The translations under genes were made by a program, and so were the position numbers. Positions 8,354-15,655 of a stretch of DNA of 51,070 nucleotides are shown here, one piece after another. Source of the DNA: an uncultured Collinsella sp. (GTDB lineage Bacteria; Actinomycetota; Coriobacteriia; Coriobacteriales; Coriobacteriaceae); the NCBI GenBank assembly GCA_958415525.1, contig CATYZE010000018.1:1-51070 (forward strand), written 5' to 3'. The notes under the pieces are model-generated. The model made no database searches. It had not been told where the DNA came from and worked only from the letters and a program-made list of their open reading frames with translations. Positions within the stretch are counted from its first letter, which is position 1, and every line of letters begins with the position of its first letter.

Positions 8354-8977
8354 TTAGTCGTTCAGCACCATCAGCAAAGGGCTTATTAGCTCGCGTCGCT
8401 TGGCGGTTTTAGAGTTCTCTTCTGCAAGGTCTTTCAGCCGCTGTGTGCTGAGCCCACGTCCAAGTGCATCGTGATAGGCATCGATAATTAAGGAAGGGTC
8501 CTCGCCATCGAGGCAAAGATCGACAAGCGTACGCTCGGGCTTGGTGACCGGCAGGCCATCGAGCCAGACGATATCCTGCTCAGCAATCTCGCGCTTTGCA
8601 AAGGAAAGGGATTCGTTTCTTGTATTGATGCGCATGGGTGCGGTCATTCTGTAGGGGGACAGATAGAAATCGCCCATTTGCTGTAGGTTCGCCGCAGTCG
8701 TACCACTCACGGCAATGCCATCCCACTGGCGCTTTCTCTCCCACGCGCAAAGGGAAGGATTGGTGAGCTTCCAAAAAGCGTTGAGCTCGTCGGTGTCTCG
8801 GCGCTGTGTCCCAGACATCCGGTAGGCGCCGTGGCATATCCGCTCAAGACGACCCGCACGGCATGAGTGTGCCAGCGCATCTCGAGAGATGTCCATGCGA
8901 GCCGCCTGAGCTGTGGTGAACACGCCCTCGCTCTCGGAGAGCTCACTTATCGCCGTTATGTTACTAAAGTACTTCAT
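8354..8977 (-). CDS. AbiEi-like antitoxin / transcriptional regulator
   Basis: The 207-residue product begins MKYFSNITAISELSESEG and carries the AbiEi winged-helix N-terminus (GVFTTAQAARMDISRDALAHSCRAGRLERICHGAYRM region, residues 15-50). The C-terminal part (LPVTKPERTLVDLCLDG, then DALGRGLS) is the domain seen in type IV AbiEi antitoxins. Such proteins neutralise AbiEii and repress their own operon by binding inverted repeats. The ATG at 8977 is chosen because a good promoter ends seven bases before it; there is no ribosome site, which fits a leaderless message. The longer frame to 9085 would run through the promoter. It sits upstream of the toxin, as in known abiE operons. Confidence 0.85.
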   Translation of the reverse strand: MKYFSNITAISELSESEGVFTTAQAARMDISRDALAHSCRAGRLERICHGAYRMSGTQRRDTDELNAFWKLTNPSLCAWERKRQWDGIAVSGTTAANLQQMGDFYLSPYRMTAPMRINTRNESLSFAKREIAEQDIVWLDGLPVTKPERTLVDLCLDGEDPSLIIDAYHDALGRGLSTQRLKDLAEENSKTAKRRELISPLLMVLND

Positions 8978-9014
8978 GTTGCAATTGTAGGATATTTTCA
9001 TACTTTTGCAACAT
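8976..9014 (-). promoter_or_regulatory. abiE promoter flanked by a 9-bp inverted repeat
   Basis: On the minus strand TTGCAA (9011-9006), a 16-base spacer and TACAAT (8989-8984) form a sigma70-type promoter. ATGTTGCAA and its complement TTGCAACAT lie at 9006-9014 and 8976-8984, overlapping the -35 box and the start codon. This is the expected layout for autorepression by AbiEi. The A of ATG is seven bases after the -10 box, so the transcript is probably leaderless. Confidence 0.7.
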
Positions 9015-9095
9015 AATTTTGATCCATGCGATCCATACGCCTTTCTTATCCCATTTCTGCCGCCGGCTTGATACCGGCTCACCATCCCCCGCTAT

Positions 9096-9277
9096 CGAGG
9101 TCTAATACTTTTCCGCGAAGTGAACGGCTGTTTTTGGACCCCTGAAGCATCCACATTTTTCGGCGGTGAAATCGCAGGATTCCGGCATTAAAACCGCAGG
9201 AAACGACACGCTCAAAGTGTCGATGCTTCGGGGGTCCGATTTAGCTCGTTCACTTCTCAGAAAAGTATTAGACCTCG
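9096..9277. repeat. Long palindromic repeat, copy 1 of family A
   Basis: The outer arms (9096-9113 and 9260-9277) are perfect 18-bp complements. Inside lie GAAGTGAACG / CGTTCACTTC arms and a GGACCCCTGAAGCATC / GATGCTTCGGGGGTCC pair, so most of the 182 bp can fold into one cruciform or hairpin. Copy 2 at 12141-12330 shares the inner parts but has different outer arms that again match each other. It has no transposase. It could be a non-autonomous element or a large bidirectional termination structure. Confidence 0.75.
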
Positions 9278-9345
9278 CTGCTAGCTACCCAGAAGGACAC
9301 CTCTCCCTTCCCCACCGCCACCCAAAAACTCATCCAACATTAATC

Positions 9346-9373
9346 TTGGCTCAAGAATCGCTTAATCTATAAC
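9346..9373 (+). promoter_or_regulatory. Candidate promoter for the DUF4342 operon
   Basis: TTGGCT (9346-9351), a 16-base spacer and TATAAC (9368-9373) lie about 115 bases before the ATG at 9491. This is the best pair between the palindrome and the gene. Apart from the antitoxin promoter, the palindrome and this site, nothing else is seen in 8978-9490. Confidence 0.35.
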
Positions 9374-9490
9374 CTGCACTATAGAGTTCGACCAAGGGCG
9401 GGGCGGCACCGCGCAACGCAGGCCGCCGAACGCAACGCTCGCGCCCGGGCAATCGCCCGACGTCGCGCCCATCGAACGAAAGGAAAGGTC

Positions 9491-10033
9491 ATGAACGACC
9501 TCGAAAAAGTTGAAACCATCCGCACCAAGTGCAACGTGAGCTACACCGATGCCAAAGCCGCGCTCGACGCCGCCGATGGCAACGTTTTGGACGCCATCAT
9601 TTGGCTCGAGTCGCAGGGCAAGACCCAGACCACGTCGGCGCACGCCGCCACCGAGTCCGCGCCGGTCGACGAGCCCTCGGCCGAGATGGTCGCCGCGCAG
9701 GCCGCCTACGAGAAATCGAGCGAAAAGACCGACTTCTCTAAGAAGATGGACGGCGTGTGGGAGTACCTCAAAAAGCTCTTCCACCTGAGCCTGGACACCA
9801 AGTTTATCGCCACGCGCCGCGACGCCATCATCCTCAACATCCCCATCCTGATCCCCATCGTTGCGCTGTTTGCCTGGGGCGCTACGATTTGGCTGATGCT
9901 GCTTGGCCTGTTCTTTGGCATGCGCTACCGCATCGACAGCGACGGCGACGTGCCCGGCAGCATCAACAACCTGATGGATCACGCCGCCGACGCCGCGGAC
10001 GGCATCAAGCAAAATCTGAACGACGACAAGTAA
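9491..10033 (+). CDS. DUF4342 membrane protein with UBA-like N-terminus
   Basis: Residues 1-45 (MNDLEKVETIRTKCNVSYTDAKAALDAADGNVLDAIIWLE) form a UBA-like three-helix bundle as in the N-terminus of elongation factor Ts. A low-complexity linker follows, then an amphipathic segment and a hydrophobic stretch near 110-145 (IILNIPILIPIVALFAWGATIWLMLLGLFFG) that is one long or two short membrane helices. This is the DUF4342 architecture; function is unknown. A strong AAAGGAAAGG precedes the ATG. It is 18 bases upstream of the response regulator, so it probably belongs to the same transcript and may be part of, or report to, the envelope-sensing system. Confidence 0.75.
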   Translation: MNDLEKVETIRTKCNVSYTDAKAALDAADGNVLDAIIWLESQGKTQTTSAHAATESAPVDEPSAEMVAAQAAYEKSSEKTDFSKKMDGVWEYLKKLFHLSLDTKFIATRRDAIILNIPILIPIVALFAWGATIWLMLLGLFFGMRYRIDSDGDVPGSINNLMDHAADAADGIKQNLNDDK

Positions 10034-10051
10034 TCGCAGACGGGGGCACGT

Positions 10052-10852
10052 ATGGCACGAATCCTGATCGTAGAGGACGAGGAGAAAATCGCCCGTTTTG
10101 TGACGCTCGAGCTGGAGCACGAGGGCTACCAGGTGGAGCACGCCGTCGACGGCCGCACCGCCGTGGACCTGGCGCTGGAGCGCGACTACGATCTGATTCT
10201 GCTCGACGTGCTGTTGCCGCAGCTCAACGGCATGGAAGTGCTGCGGCGCGTCCGTAAGCACAAGGATGTGCCGGTGATCATGGTCACCGCGCGCGATGCC
10301 GTGATGGACAAGGTGGCCGGGCTCGACGCCGGTGCCGACGATTACCTGACCAAGCCATTTGCTATTGAGGAGCTGTTCGCACGGATCCGCGTGGCGCTGA
10401 AGCGCGCGGAGGCCGTGCGGGCGGCTTCGGGCGTTGGCGGCGCGGCTGGCGCTGGGGCTGGCGCGGGGACTGTAGGGGCCGTCGGGGCTGCCGGGGCTGC
10501 CGGCGTGGGGTCCCCGGCTGGCGACTCGGAGCGCGTCCCCATGGCCGCCTCCCCCGTCGCGCTTACCGTGGGCTCGGTTGCGCTCGATCCGGACCGTCGC
10601 GAGGTCACGGTCGCGGGCTCGCCCATCGTACTCACGGCACGTGAGTTCGACGTCCTCGCCCTGCTTATGGCGCACGCCGGCACTGTGCTCACGCGCGAGC
10701 GCATCGCGCACGAGGCGCTGGGCTACGAATACGTGGGCGACACCAACAACGTCGACGTGCACATCGCGCACCTGCGCGCCAAGATCGAGGACGCCGGCGG
10801 CGCCCGCATCATCCAGACCGTGCGCGGGGTGGGCTATGTCTGCCGCGCGTAA
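10052..10852 (+). CDS. OmpR-family response regulator with Ala/Gly linker
   Basis: The receiver domain (1-120) has the acidic pair ED in VEDEEK, phospho-acceptor Asp52 (LILLDVLLP), Thr79 and Lys101 (DYLTKPF). A winged helix (about 170-266) ends with the usual RGVGYVCRA. Between them lies an unusual 35-45 residue Ala/Gly/Val-rich linker (about 125-165), far longer than the usual 5-20 residues. It acts as a DNA-binding transcription factor activated by phosphorylation from the kinase encoded next; the genes overlap by 17 bases. Target genes cannot be read from the sequence. The ATG follows GGGGGCACGT, a modest ribosome site. Confidence 0.93.
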   Translation: MARILIVEDEEKIARFVTLELEHEGYQVEHAVDGRTAVDLALERDYDLILLDVLLPQLNGMEVLRRVRKHKDVPVIMVTARDAVMDKVAGLDAGADDYLTKPFAIEELFARIRVALKRAEAVRAASGVGGAAGAGAGAGTVGAVGAAGAAGVGSPAGDSERVPMAASPVALTVGSVALDPDRREVTVAGSPIVLTAREFDVLALLMAHAGTVLTRERIAHEALGYEYVGDTNNVDVHIAHLRAKIEDAGGARIIQTVRGVGYVCRA

Positions 10853-12125
10853 CGACGAGGCTAAGCGCGTCACCTCCATCGCCCGCGCCATCAACTGGAG
10901 CTATATGTGGCGCCGCTTGGTGAGCTACGTCTGGCTTGATCTGTTGCTGCTGCTTGTTGCGGCGGCGATCCTCGTCTATGGCTACAACCAGACGCTGCCC
11001 GATGGCGCGTTTACCGCGGGATGGATCCCCGGCGCCGCTGTTCGCAGCATGTCGCTGACCCCCGCGCGCGGCTGGGACCTGACCACGCTCACCTATACCG
11101 TCGAGCTTGCACGTAGCACCAAGACCTTCCCCCTCGCACAGGACCTCGTCACGCTATGGGCTCTCTACCTTGTCGTTGCGGGCTGGCAGGTTATCAGCGT
11201 GCTCGATATGCTCGGCGGCGCCCGCCGCGTGCGCCGCACTATGGCGCCGCTCAACGACCTGGCCCTGCGCGTTGACGAGCTCGGTCGCATGCAGCTCGCC
11301 GGCGGCAAGATGGAAACGCTGGAGCAAGCCATCGAGCGCGCGAGCGTCGACTCGCCGAGCGTCACCACCGGTGACGCCGACTTGGCGAGCATCGAGGTTG
11401 CGCTCAACCGCCTACTGCGCCAGATGCAAGAGGCCAAGCTGCAGCAGATGCGCTTCGTAAACGACGCGAGCCACGAGCTGCGCACGCCCATCGCAGTGAT
11501 TCAGGGCTACGTGAACATGCTCGACCGCTGGGGCAAGGACGACCCGGCCGTGCTAGCGGAGTCCATTGCCTCGCTCAAGGCCGAAAGCGAACACATGCAG
11601 GAGCTCGTGGAGCAGCTGCTGTTTTTGGCTCGTGGCGACGCCGGCCGCACCGCGCTGCATCGGGTGGATACCAACCTGGCCGCGCTGGTCGGCGAGGTAT
11701 GCGAGGAGTCGCAGATGATCGATGCCAGGCACGCGTACCGGCTGGCGTTTGACGGCGCATTTGTTGGAGACCCGCGCTACAACGTGTCCGTCGACGTGGC
11801 GCTGATGAAGCAGGCACTGCGCGTGATCGTGCAAAATGCGGCCAAGTATTCGGCCGCAGGAACGCCCATTACGTTTGGCGTTGTGCTGGACGCCGACGCG
11901 ATCGCCGTGAGCGTCGAGGACGAGGGCATCGGCATGAACCAGGAATCAGCAGCTCACGCGTTTGAGCGGTTCTACCGTGCCGACAACGCACGCAATGCCG
12001 GCGCGCAGGGCTCGGGCCTGGGGCTCGCCATTGCCAAGTGGATCGTCGACAGCCACGGCGGCGTCATCGGCGTGACCTCGGTCGAAGGGGTCGGCAGCCG
12101 CTTTACGATTCGCCTGCCGCGGTAA
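10836..12125 (+). CDS. Membrane sensor histidine kinase
   Basis: The 429-residue protein has two membrane helices (about 28-50 and 104-127) around a short 50-residue extracytoplasmic loop, a HisKA dimerisation domain with His213 in FVNDASHELRTPI, and an ATPase domain with QNAAKYS (333-339), EDEGIGM (361-367) and GSGLGLAIAKW (392-402). The short sensor loop and ArlS-like HisKA suggest a cell-envelope or intramembrane sensor; the ligand is unknown. The ATG at 10836 lies inside the regulator gene, giving overlap and translational coupling. A longer open frame reaching 10578 is the regulator read in another frame. The 3' end is followed by the second family A palindrome. Confidence 0.93.
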   Translation: MSAARNDEAKRVTSIARAINWSYMWRRLVSYVWLDLLLLLVAAAILVYGYNQTLPDGAFTAGWIPGAAVRSMSLTPARGWDLTTLTYTVELARSTKTFPLAQDLVTLWALYLVVAGWQVISVLDMLGGARRVRRTMAPLNDLALRVDELGRMQLAGGKMETLEQAIERASVDSPSVTTGDADLASIEVALNRLLRQMQEAKLQQMRFVNDASHELRTPIAVIQGYVNMLDRWGKDDPAVLAESIASLKAESEHMQELVEQLLFLARGDAGRTALHRVDTNLAALVGEVCEESQMIDARHAYRLAFDGAFVGDPRYNVSVDVALMKQALRVIVQNAAKYSAAGTPITFGVVLDADAIAVSVEDEGIGMNQESAAHAFERFYRADNARNAGAQGSGLGLAIAKWIVDSHGGVIGVTSVEGVGSRFTIRLPR

Positions 12126-12140
12126 GGGGCGCCTCTCACG

Positions 12141-12330
12141 AATCGAAGGTGAATGGTTTTCCCGAGAAGTGAACGAGCAAAATCGGACCCCCGAAACATC
12201 GACACTTTGAGGGCGGAATTTCCTGCAGTTTCATCGAGTTTTTCCTGCGGTTTTGGCGCCAAAAAGTGTGGTTGCTTCAGGGGTCCAAAATAGGTCGTTC
12301 ACTTCTCGGGAAAACCATTCACCTTCGATT
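12141..12330. repeat. Long palindromic repeat, copy 2 of family A
   Basis: The outer arms (from 12141 and up to 12330) pair over about 35 bases through GAAGGTGAATGGTTTTCCC and GAGAAGTGAACGA. The inner segments (GGACCCCCGAAACATCGACACTTTGAG region) are shared with copy 1 at 9096-9277. The outer 18 bases differ from copy 1, yet remain self-complementary. It lies 16 bases after the histidine kinase stop codon. Confidence 0.75.
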
Positions 12331-12361
12331 TTCAACAGCCCACCAGGCGGCCGCGCGGCAT

Positions 12362-12399
12362 AAAAATGGGGTAAGGCCACGCGGCCTTACCCCATTTTT
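12362..12399 (-). terminator. Bidirectional terminator after the VOC gene
   Basis: AAAAATGGGGTAAGGCC (12362-12378) and its exact complement (12383-12399) make a perfect 17-bp stem with a four-base loop, with A/T tracts at both ends. It lies 23 bases past the stop of the VOC gene on the minus strand and can also stop plus-strand transcripts. Confidence 0.9.
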
Positions 12400-12422
12400 C
12401 GTTAGCTATGGCAGCTTGTGCG

Positions 12423-12797
12423 CTACTCGCGGCACAGATGCACGGCGAAGCCGGCGAACTCGCGCTTAAAGTACACGAGCTTGGTGCCGCCGTCGGGCAG
12501 CAGCACGCGCGACTCCTCGTTGACCTCGAGCCCGCGCTCGGCAAACCACTTCTCGGCCGCATCGATGTCGTTGACGGCAAAGCCAATGTGGCCCTTGGTG
12601 CCACGACCGTTCTGCTTCATGATCTCGACCAGCGAATCGTTAAAGTACGAAACCGGGGTCTCGATGACGGGCAGGCCCATCATCGTCGAGAACAGCTCCG
12701 CGATCTCCAGGGCGTCTGCCGGATCGGCGGCGTTAATGCCCACGTGGGCGACGCGCATGCCAAAGAGCTCGACCGGATTGGCGTTCTGCTCACTCAT
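12423..12797 (-). CDS. VOC-family (glyoxalase-fold) protein
   Basis: The 124-residue product is a single VOC domain: FGMRVAHVGINAADPADALEIAELFSTMMGLP at the N-terminus with the first metal-site His, GHIGFAVND in the middle and VYFKREFAGFAVHLCRE at the end. VOC proteins are small metal-dependent lyases, isomerases or dioxygenases. The start at 12797 is 11 bases after the stop of the PTS IIB gene, so the two form an operon. Small VOC proteins are sometimes found in PTS sugar operons; here the substrate cannot be told, and no IIA, IIC or other catabolic gene is adjacent. Confidence 0.8.
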   Translation of the reverse strand: MSEQNANPVELFGMRVAHVGINAADPADALEIAELFSTMMGLPVIETPVSYFNDSLVEIMKQNGRGTKGHIGFAVNDIDAAEKWFAERGLEVNEESRVLLPDGGTKLVYFKREFAGFAVHLCRE

Positions 12798-12808
12798 ACA
12801 GTTAGCGC

Positions 12809-13096
12809 CTACTGAGCCATGACGTCGAGAACGGCCTTCTCGGCAGCAACGCGGTTCATGCCGGTCATGAAGGGCACGCCGCTCACGTACGGGCAGGTAA
12901 GGCCCTCGGGGGCAACGGTGGTGGCGATCAGCAGGTCGGCGCCCTCGTCGCAAGCGTCCTTGGCCTCGGAGATGGCGCACTGCACGATCTCGTACTTGTC
13001 GGCGTAACCGTTGGCGTCGAGCATGGTAGCGACCTTCTGAGCAACGAGCGTGGAAGTAGCGGCGCCAGCACCGCAAGCCAAAACGATCTTCTTCAT
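12809..13096 (-). CDS. PTS IIB subunit, galactitol (GatB) type
   Basis: The 95-residue product starts MKKIVLACGAGAATSTLVAQKV, with the phospho-acceptor Cys8 followed by the GAGAATST loop typical of GatB/SgcB-like IIB domains. IIB carries the phosphate from IIA to the sugar at IIC on the membrane. GGGAGA lies eight bases before the ATG. It is unusual that no IIA or IIC gene is beside it; only the VOC gene follows. It may serve a permease encoded elsewhere or be a regulatory phosphocarrier. Confidence 0.85.
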   Translation of the reverse strand: MKKIVLACGAGAATSTLVAQKVATMLDANGYADKYEIVQCAISEAKDACDEGADLLIATTVAPEGLTCPYVSGVPFMTGMNRVAAEKAVLDVMAQ

Positions 13097-13199
13097 AGGT
13101 AGTGTCTCCCTTCATGGTTTACTTTAGGGTAAGTGTACCGCAGCGAGCGACGGCGCTCAGCCTCGATGCGCTTTTATGCCAGTTTGCTTGCGCGCTGCG

Positions 13200-13205
13200 T
13201 ATAAT
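13200..13205 (+). promoter_or_regulatory. TATAAT -10 box
   Basis: A perfect TATAAT lies 55 bases before the ATG at 13260, preceded by TGCG, which is close to an extended -10. No good -35 box is seen at the expected distance. It is the likely promoter of the repeat-protein gene. Confidence 0.45.
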
Positions 13206-13259
13206 ACATCTAGTACGTGTTGTCATACCGCTTGTTTACGAGCGACTAAGGACCCTAAT

Positions 13260-13883
13260 ATGCCCGATTCCCGCACACTCTGGACCGCCGTCGTTATCAT
13301 CTGCATCGCCGTGTCGGTGTTCTTTAGCGTCAAAAAACGCACCACGTTTAAACGCCTGCAGCAGCTTATGGCAGCTAAGCAGTGGGACGAGTTCGATCGC
13401 TTGCTCGACAGCAAGCTCACCAGCATGCTGTACCCGCGTTACAACCGCGACTACCTGCGCCTGAACTCCTATCTGCTGCGCGAGGACCACAAGCGTGCCG
13501 ACGAGATGTTCGATTTGCTGTTGGGGCTCAACCTGCCCAAGATGCAGCGCGTCGACCTGGTGATCAAGGCCTTTAACTACTACGTTGGCCAGGAGGACCG
13601 CAAAAAGTCCAAGGAGTTGCTGCACGAAATCAAAGGCTTTGAGGGCGGCCAGGCCGAGGCAGTCGCGCACGAATGCCAGCTGATGTACGACACGATGATC
13701 CTCAAGCGCCACAACGACATTCCCGAGCTGGAGCGCATGCTCAAGGAGGCCGGCGACGACAAGGTTAAGGGTTGCCGCTTGGAGTACCTGTTGGCCCTAC
13801 AGTACAAGAACAAGGGCGACGAGGCCAAGTTTGCCGAGTACTTGGAAAAGTCGGGCCAGCACTCGATGGCTGTCAACGCGTAA
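13260..13883 (+). CDS. Membrane-anchored helical-repeat (TPR-like) protein
   Basis: The 207-residue product begins with a short polar end and one membrane helix (about 6-22, LWTAVVIICIAVSVFFSV), then a helical-hairpin array: RLQQLMAAKQWDEFDRLLDS, then REDHKRADEMFDLLLGL, then KSKELLHEIKGFEGG, then DIPELERMLKEAGDD, then LLALQYKNKGDEAKFAEYLEK. Spacing is like tetratricopeptide repeats. Such proteins act as membrane-tethered scaffolds, but no partner is indicated. The ATG at 13260 follows AAGGA; an upstream in-frame start at 13176 lies before the -10 box and is rejected. The gene ends 31 bases before tRNA-Leu. Confidence 0.7.
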   Translation: MPDSRTLWTAVVIICIAVSVFFSVKKRTTFKRLQQLMAAKQWDEFDRLLDSKLTSMLYPRYNRDYLRLNSYLLREDHKRADEMFDLLLGLNLPKMQRVDLVIKAFNYYVGQEDRKKSKELLHEIKGFEGGQAEAVAHECQLMYDTMILKRHNDIPELERMLKEAGDDKVKGCRLEYLLALQYKNKGDEAKFAEYLEKSGQHSMAVNA

Positions 13884-13914
13884 CGGGCGGCTTGTGCTAG
13901 ACTTCTAGTCTCAC

Positions 13915-13999
13915 GGGGGCGTGGCGGAATTGGCATACGCAGGAGACTTAAAATCTCTCGCCGCAAGGATTGTGGGTTCGAGTCCCACCGCCCCTACCA
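13915..13999 (+). tRNA. tRNA-Leu (anticodon TAA)
   Basis: The 85-base sequence folds as a class II tRNA: acceptor arm GGGGGCG / CGCCCCT (first pair G-U), D-arm region GGCGGAATTGGCATACGC, anticodon loop CTTAAAA giving TAA, a variable arm around CGCCGCAAGGATTG, T-arm GGGTTCGAGTCCC, discriminator A and encoded CCA at 13997-13999. It reads UUA and UUG codons, which should be rare in this high-GC genome. Confidence 0.95.
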
Positions 14000-14009
14000 T
14001 TTGGCTTTT

Positions 14010-14046
14010 ACGGGCCCGTGTCCCCTGGGGATGCGGGCCCGTTTCT
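14010..14046 (+). terminator. Terminator after tRNA-Leu
   Basis: ACGGGCCCG (14010-14018) and CGGGCCCGT (14034-14042) form a strong stem with an inner CCCC/GGGG pair, followed by TTCTT. It begins 10 bases after the tRNA CCA end. Confidence 0.75.
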
Positions 14047-14070
14047 TGTGGATGACGGTGGACTTTAGAA

Positions 14071-14138
14071 GTTGCGGTGGAATAGTTCCTGTTTTGGCCG
14101 TTTACCAGCCCATTTAGGAACTATTTCACCGCAACTTA
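14071..14138. repeat. 68-bp hairpin repeat, copy 1 of family B
   Basis: GTTGCGGTGGAATAGTTCCT and AGGAACTATTTCACCGCAAC pair over 20 bases with one G-U position, around a 25-base loop. The full 68 bases recur without a difference at 15656-15723. The two copies are in the same orientation and bracket the DUF4143 ATPase gene and its upstream repeats. Confidence 0.85.
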
Positions 14139-14150
14139 GATTGGCACTCC

Positions 14151-14234
14151 CACATTTTTCGATGGAAGAACGTGGTTGTCTCGCACATTTTCCGATGGAA
14201 AAACGTGGTTGTCTCGCACATTTTCCAAGGGAAA
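14151..14234 (+). repeat. 33-bp tandem repeats with iterated palindromes
   Basis: Units at 14151-14183 and 14184-14216 differ at two positions, and a partial third is at 14217-14234. Each carries a small palindrome of the form TTTTCC-GAT-GGAAAA (the third is TTTTCC-AAG-GGAAA), repeated every 33 bp, about three helical turns. The third overlaps the -35 region of a TATACT -10 box at 14249-14254. This looks like a set of operator sites for the ATPase gene. Confidence 0.6.
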
Positions 14235-14277
14235 CGCCCAAATGGCCTTATACTAGCCAAGAGAGTTGGGAGGCAAT

Positions 14278-15579
14278 ATGCAGCGACAGCTTATGAGTGA
14301 ACTTATCGCTTGGAAATCGAGAGCGAATCGCAAACCCCTCTTGCTTAAGGGTGCCCGCCAGACAGGAAAAACTTGGCTTCTTAACGAATTCGCGAGCCAG
14401 CAGTATCGAAACGTCATTCGTTTCGACTTTATGCTCGAACCGAGCGCACGCTCGTTGTTCGATGGAGACCTCGACCCCAAGCGCATCATCTCCCAGATAG
14501 AGCTTCTTCGCGGCCAAACCGTAACGCCGGCAGACACGCTCATCATCTTTGACGAGATCCAAGAGGCGCCGCGCGGCATCACCTCGCTCAAGTACTTCAA
14601 CGAGCTTGCGCCCGAATACCATATCGTCGCAGCCGGCTCCTATATGGGCCTCGCGCTCCGGCGCGAAAACGAGTCATTTCCCGTCGGCAAAATCGACCAG
14701 CTCACCATGCGTCCCATGGGGTTTACCGAGTTCGTTCGCGCCGTCGATGGCGACCCGCTCGCCGACGCCATCCTTGCCGCAGACATGAATCTTCTGGCAA
14801 ACGTTACCGAAAAGCTCGAGCACTTGCTCAAGGAATACCTCGTTGTCGGCGGCATGCCCGAAGTCGTCTCCGCCTTCGCCGCGACCCGCGATTTCATCGA
14901 AGCCCGCAGGCTTCAGCAACAAATCATCGAGGCTTACGAATCCGATTTTGGCAAACATGCGCCCGCCCGCATCGTCGAGCGCATGAGGTTGGTTTGGAAA
15001 ACCCTTCCCGGCCAGCTTGCAAAGGAAAACAAAAAGTTCGTCTACGGAGCCCTTCGCCCCGGGGCGCGCGCACGCGATTTCGAAGAGAGTCTCCAGTGGC
15101 TCATGGATTACGGAATCATTCATAAGGTGCCGCGCGTTTCCGCCCTCAGGGCACCGCTCTCGAGCTACGAGGACCTCTCGGGCTTCAAGCTGTTTTGCAT
15201 TGACGCCGGCATCCTCGGTGCGCTCTCCAACCTCCCACCGGCCATCGTCCTTAATGGGCCCGCTGTTTTCACTGAATTTAAGGGCTCGCTCACCGAGCAA
15301 TACGTCGCGCAGGAGCTCTTGCTGCAAGGCAAAACTCCCGCATATTGGTCCTCTACCTCTGGCAATGCCGAAACCGACTTTGCCATCGACCAAGCGGGGA
15401 CCGTGCTTCCGCTTGAGGTCAAGGCGGCAGAGAACCTTAAAGCGAAGAGCCTGAAAATAGCCTGCGAGAAGTTCAAGCTCAAGCGTTGCGTGAGGACCTC
15501 CCTAGCGGCATATAGAGACGAGGGAACGCTCGTCAATATTCCGCTTTGGGAGATTGGGCAGATCGACAAACTGGCATAG
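14278..15579 (+). CDS. AAA-type ATPase with DUF4143 and nuclease-like C-terminus
   Basis: The 433-residue product has Walker A GARQTGKT (25-32), Walker B LIIFDEIQEAP (Asp92, Glu93), the DUF4143 segment with EYLVVGGMPEVV and YESDFGKHAP, and a C-terminal region with AETDFAID and LPLEVKA, spaced like Asp and Glu-x-Lys of a PD-(D/E)XK nuclease fold. These proteins are common, often mobile, and of unproved function; toxin or defence roles are suspected for some. The ATG at 14278 follows GGGAGG; an in-frame TTG at 14266 overlaps that site and is rejected. The gene sits alone between tRNA-Leu and the ppx gene, bracketed by identical 68-bp hairpins, which suggests insertion as a unit. Confidence 0.85.
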   Translation: MQRQLMSELIAWKSRANRKPLLLKGARQTGKTWLLNEFASQQYRNVIRFDFMLEPSARSLFDGDLDPKRIISQIELLRGQTVTPADTLIIFDEIQEAPRGITSLKYFNELAPEYHIVAAGSYMGLALRRENESFPVGKIDQLTMRPMGFTEFVRAVDGDPLADAILAADMNLLANVTEKLEHLLKEYLVVGGMPEVVSAFAATRDFIEARRLQQQIIEAYESDFGKHAPARIVERMRLVWKTLPGQLAKENKKFVYGALRPGARARDFEESLQWLMDYGIIHKVPRVSALRAPLSSYEDLSGFKLFCIDAGILGALSNLPPAIVLNGPAVFTEFKGSLTEQYVAQELLLQGKTPAYWSSTSGNAETDFAIDQAGTVLPLEVKAAENLKAKSLKIACEKFKLKRCVRTSLAAYRDEGTLVNIPLWEIGQIDKLA

Positions 15580-15655
15580 GCGCTGCGGGTACGCCCCACA
15601 AGGACCGTCCCAAGCTGCCGGCAGGAAAGGAACGTCCCCAAGTGCCGGCTGTTGA

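Noticed and set aside
9166..9372. Small frames in the family A palindromes with similar peptides (KVSM-RGSD-ARSLL)
   Set aside because: The similarity comes from the shared repeat; a similar peptide also arises on the opposite strand of copy 2. No ribosome site.
10578..10835. A longer start for the histidine kinase
   Set aside because: The extension is the response regulator gene read in another frame; the ATG at 10836 gives a normal kinase N-terminus before the first membrane helix.
9362..10894. A 510-codon minus-strand frame opposite DUF4342 and the response regulator
   Set aside because: It has no ribosome site or recognisable domain and lies antisense to genes with strong motifs.
14151..14234. 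CRISPR-like short repeats
   Set aside because: The 33-bp units are directly adjacent with no spacers, there are only two and a half copies, and no cas gene is present.
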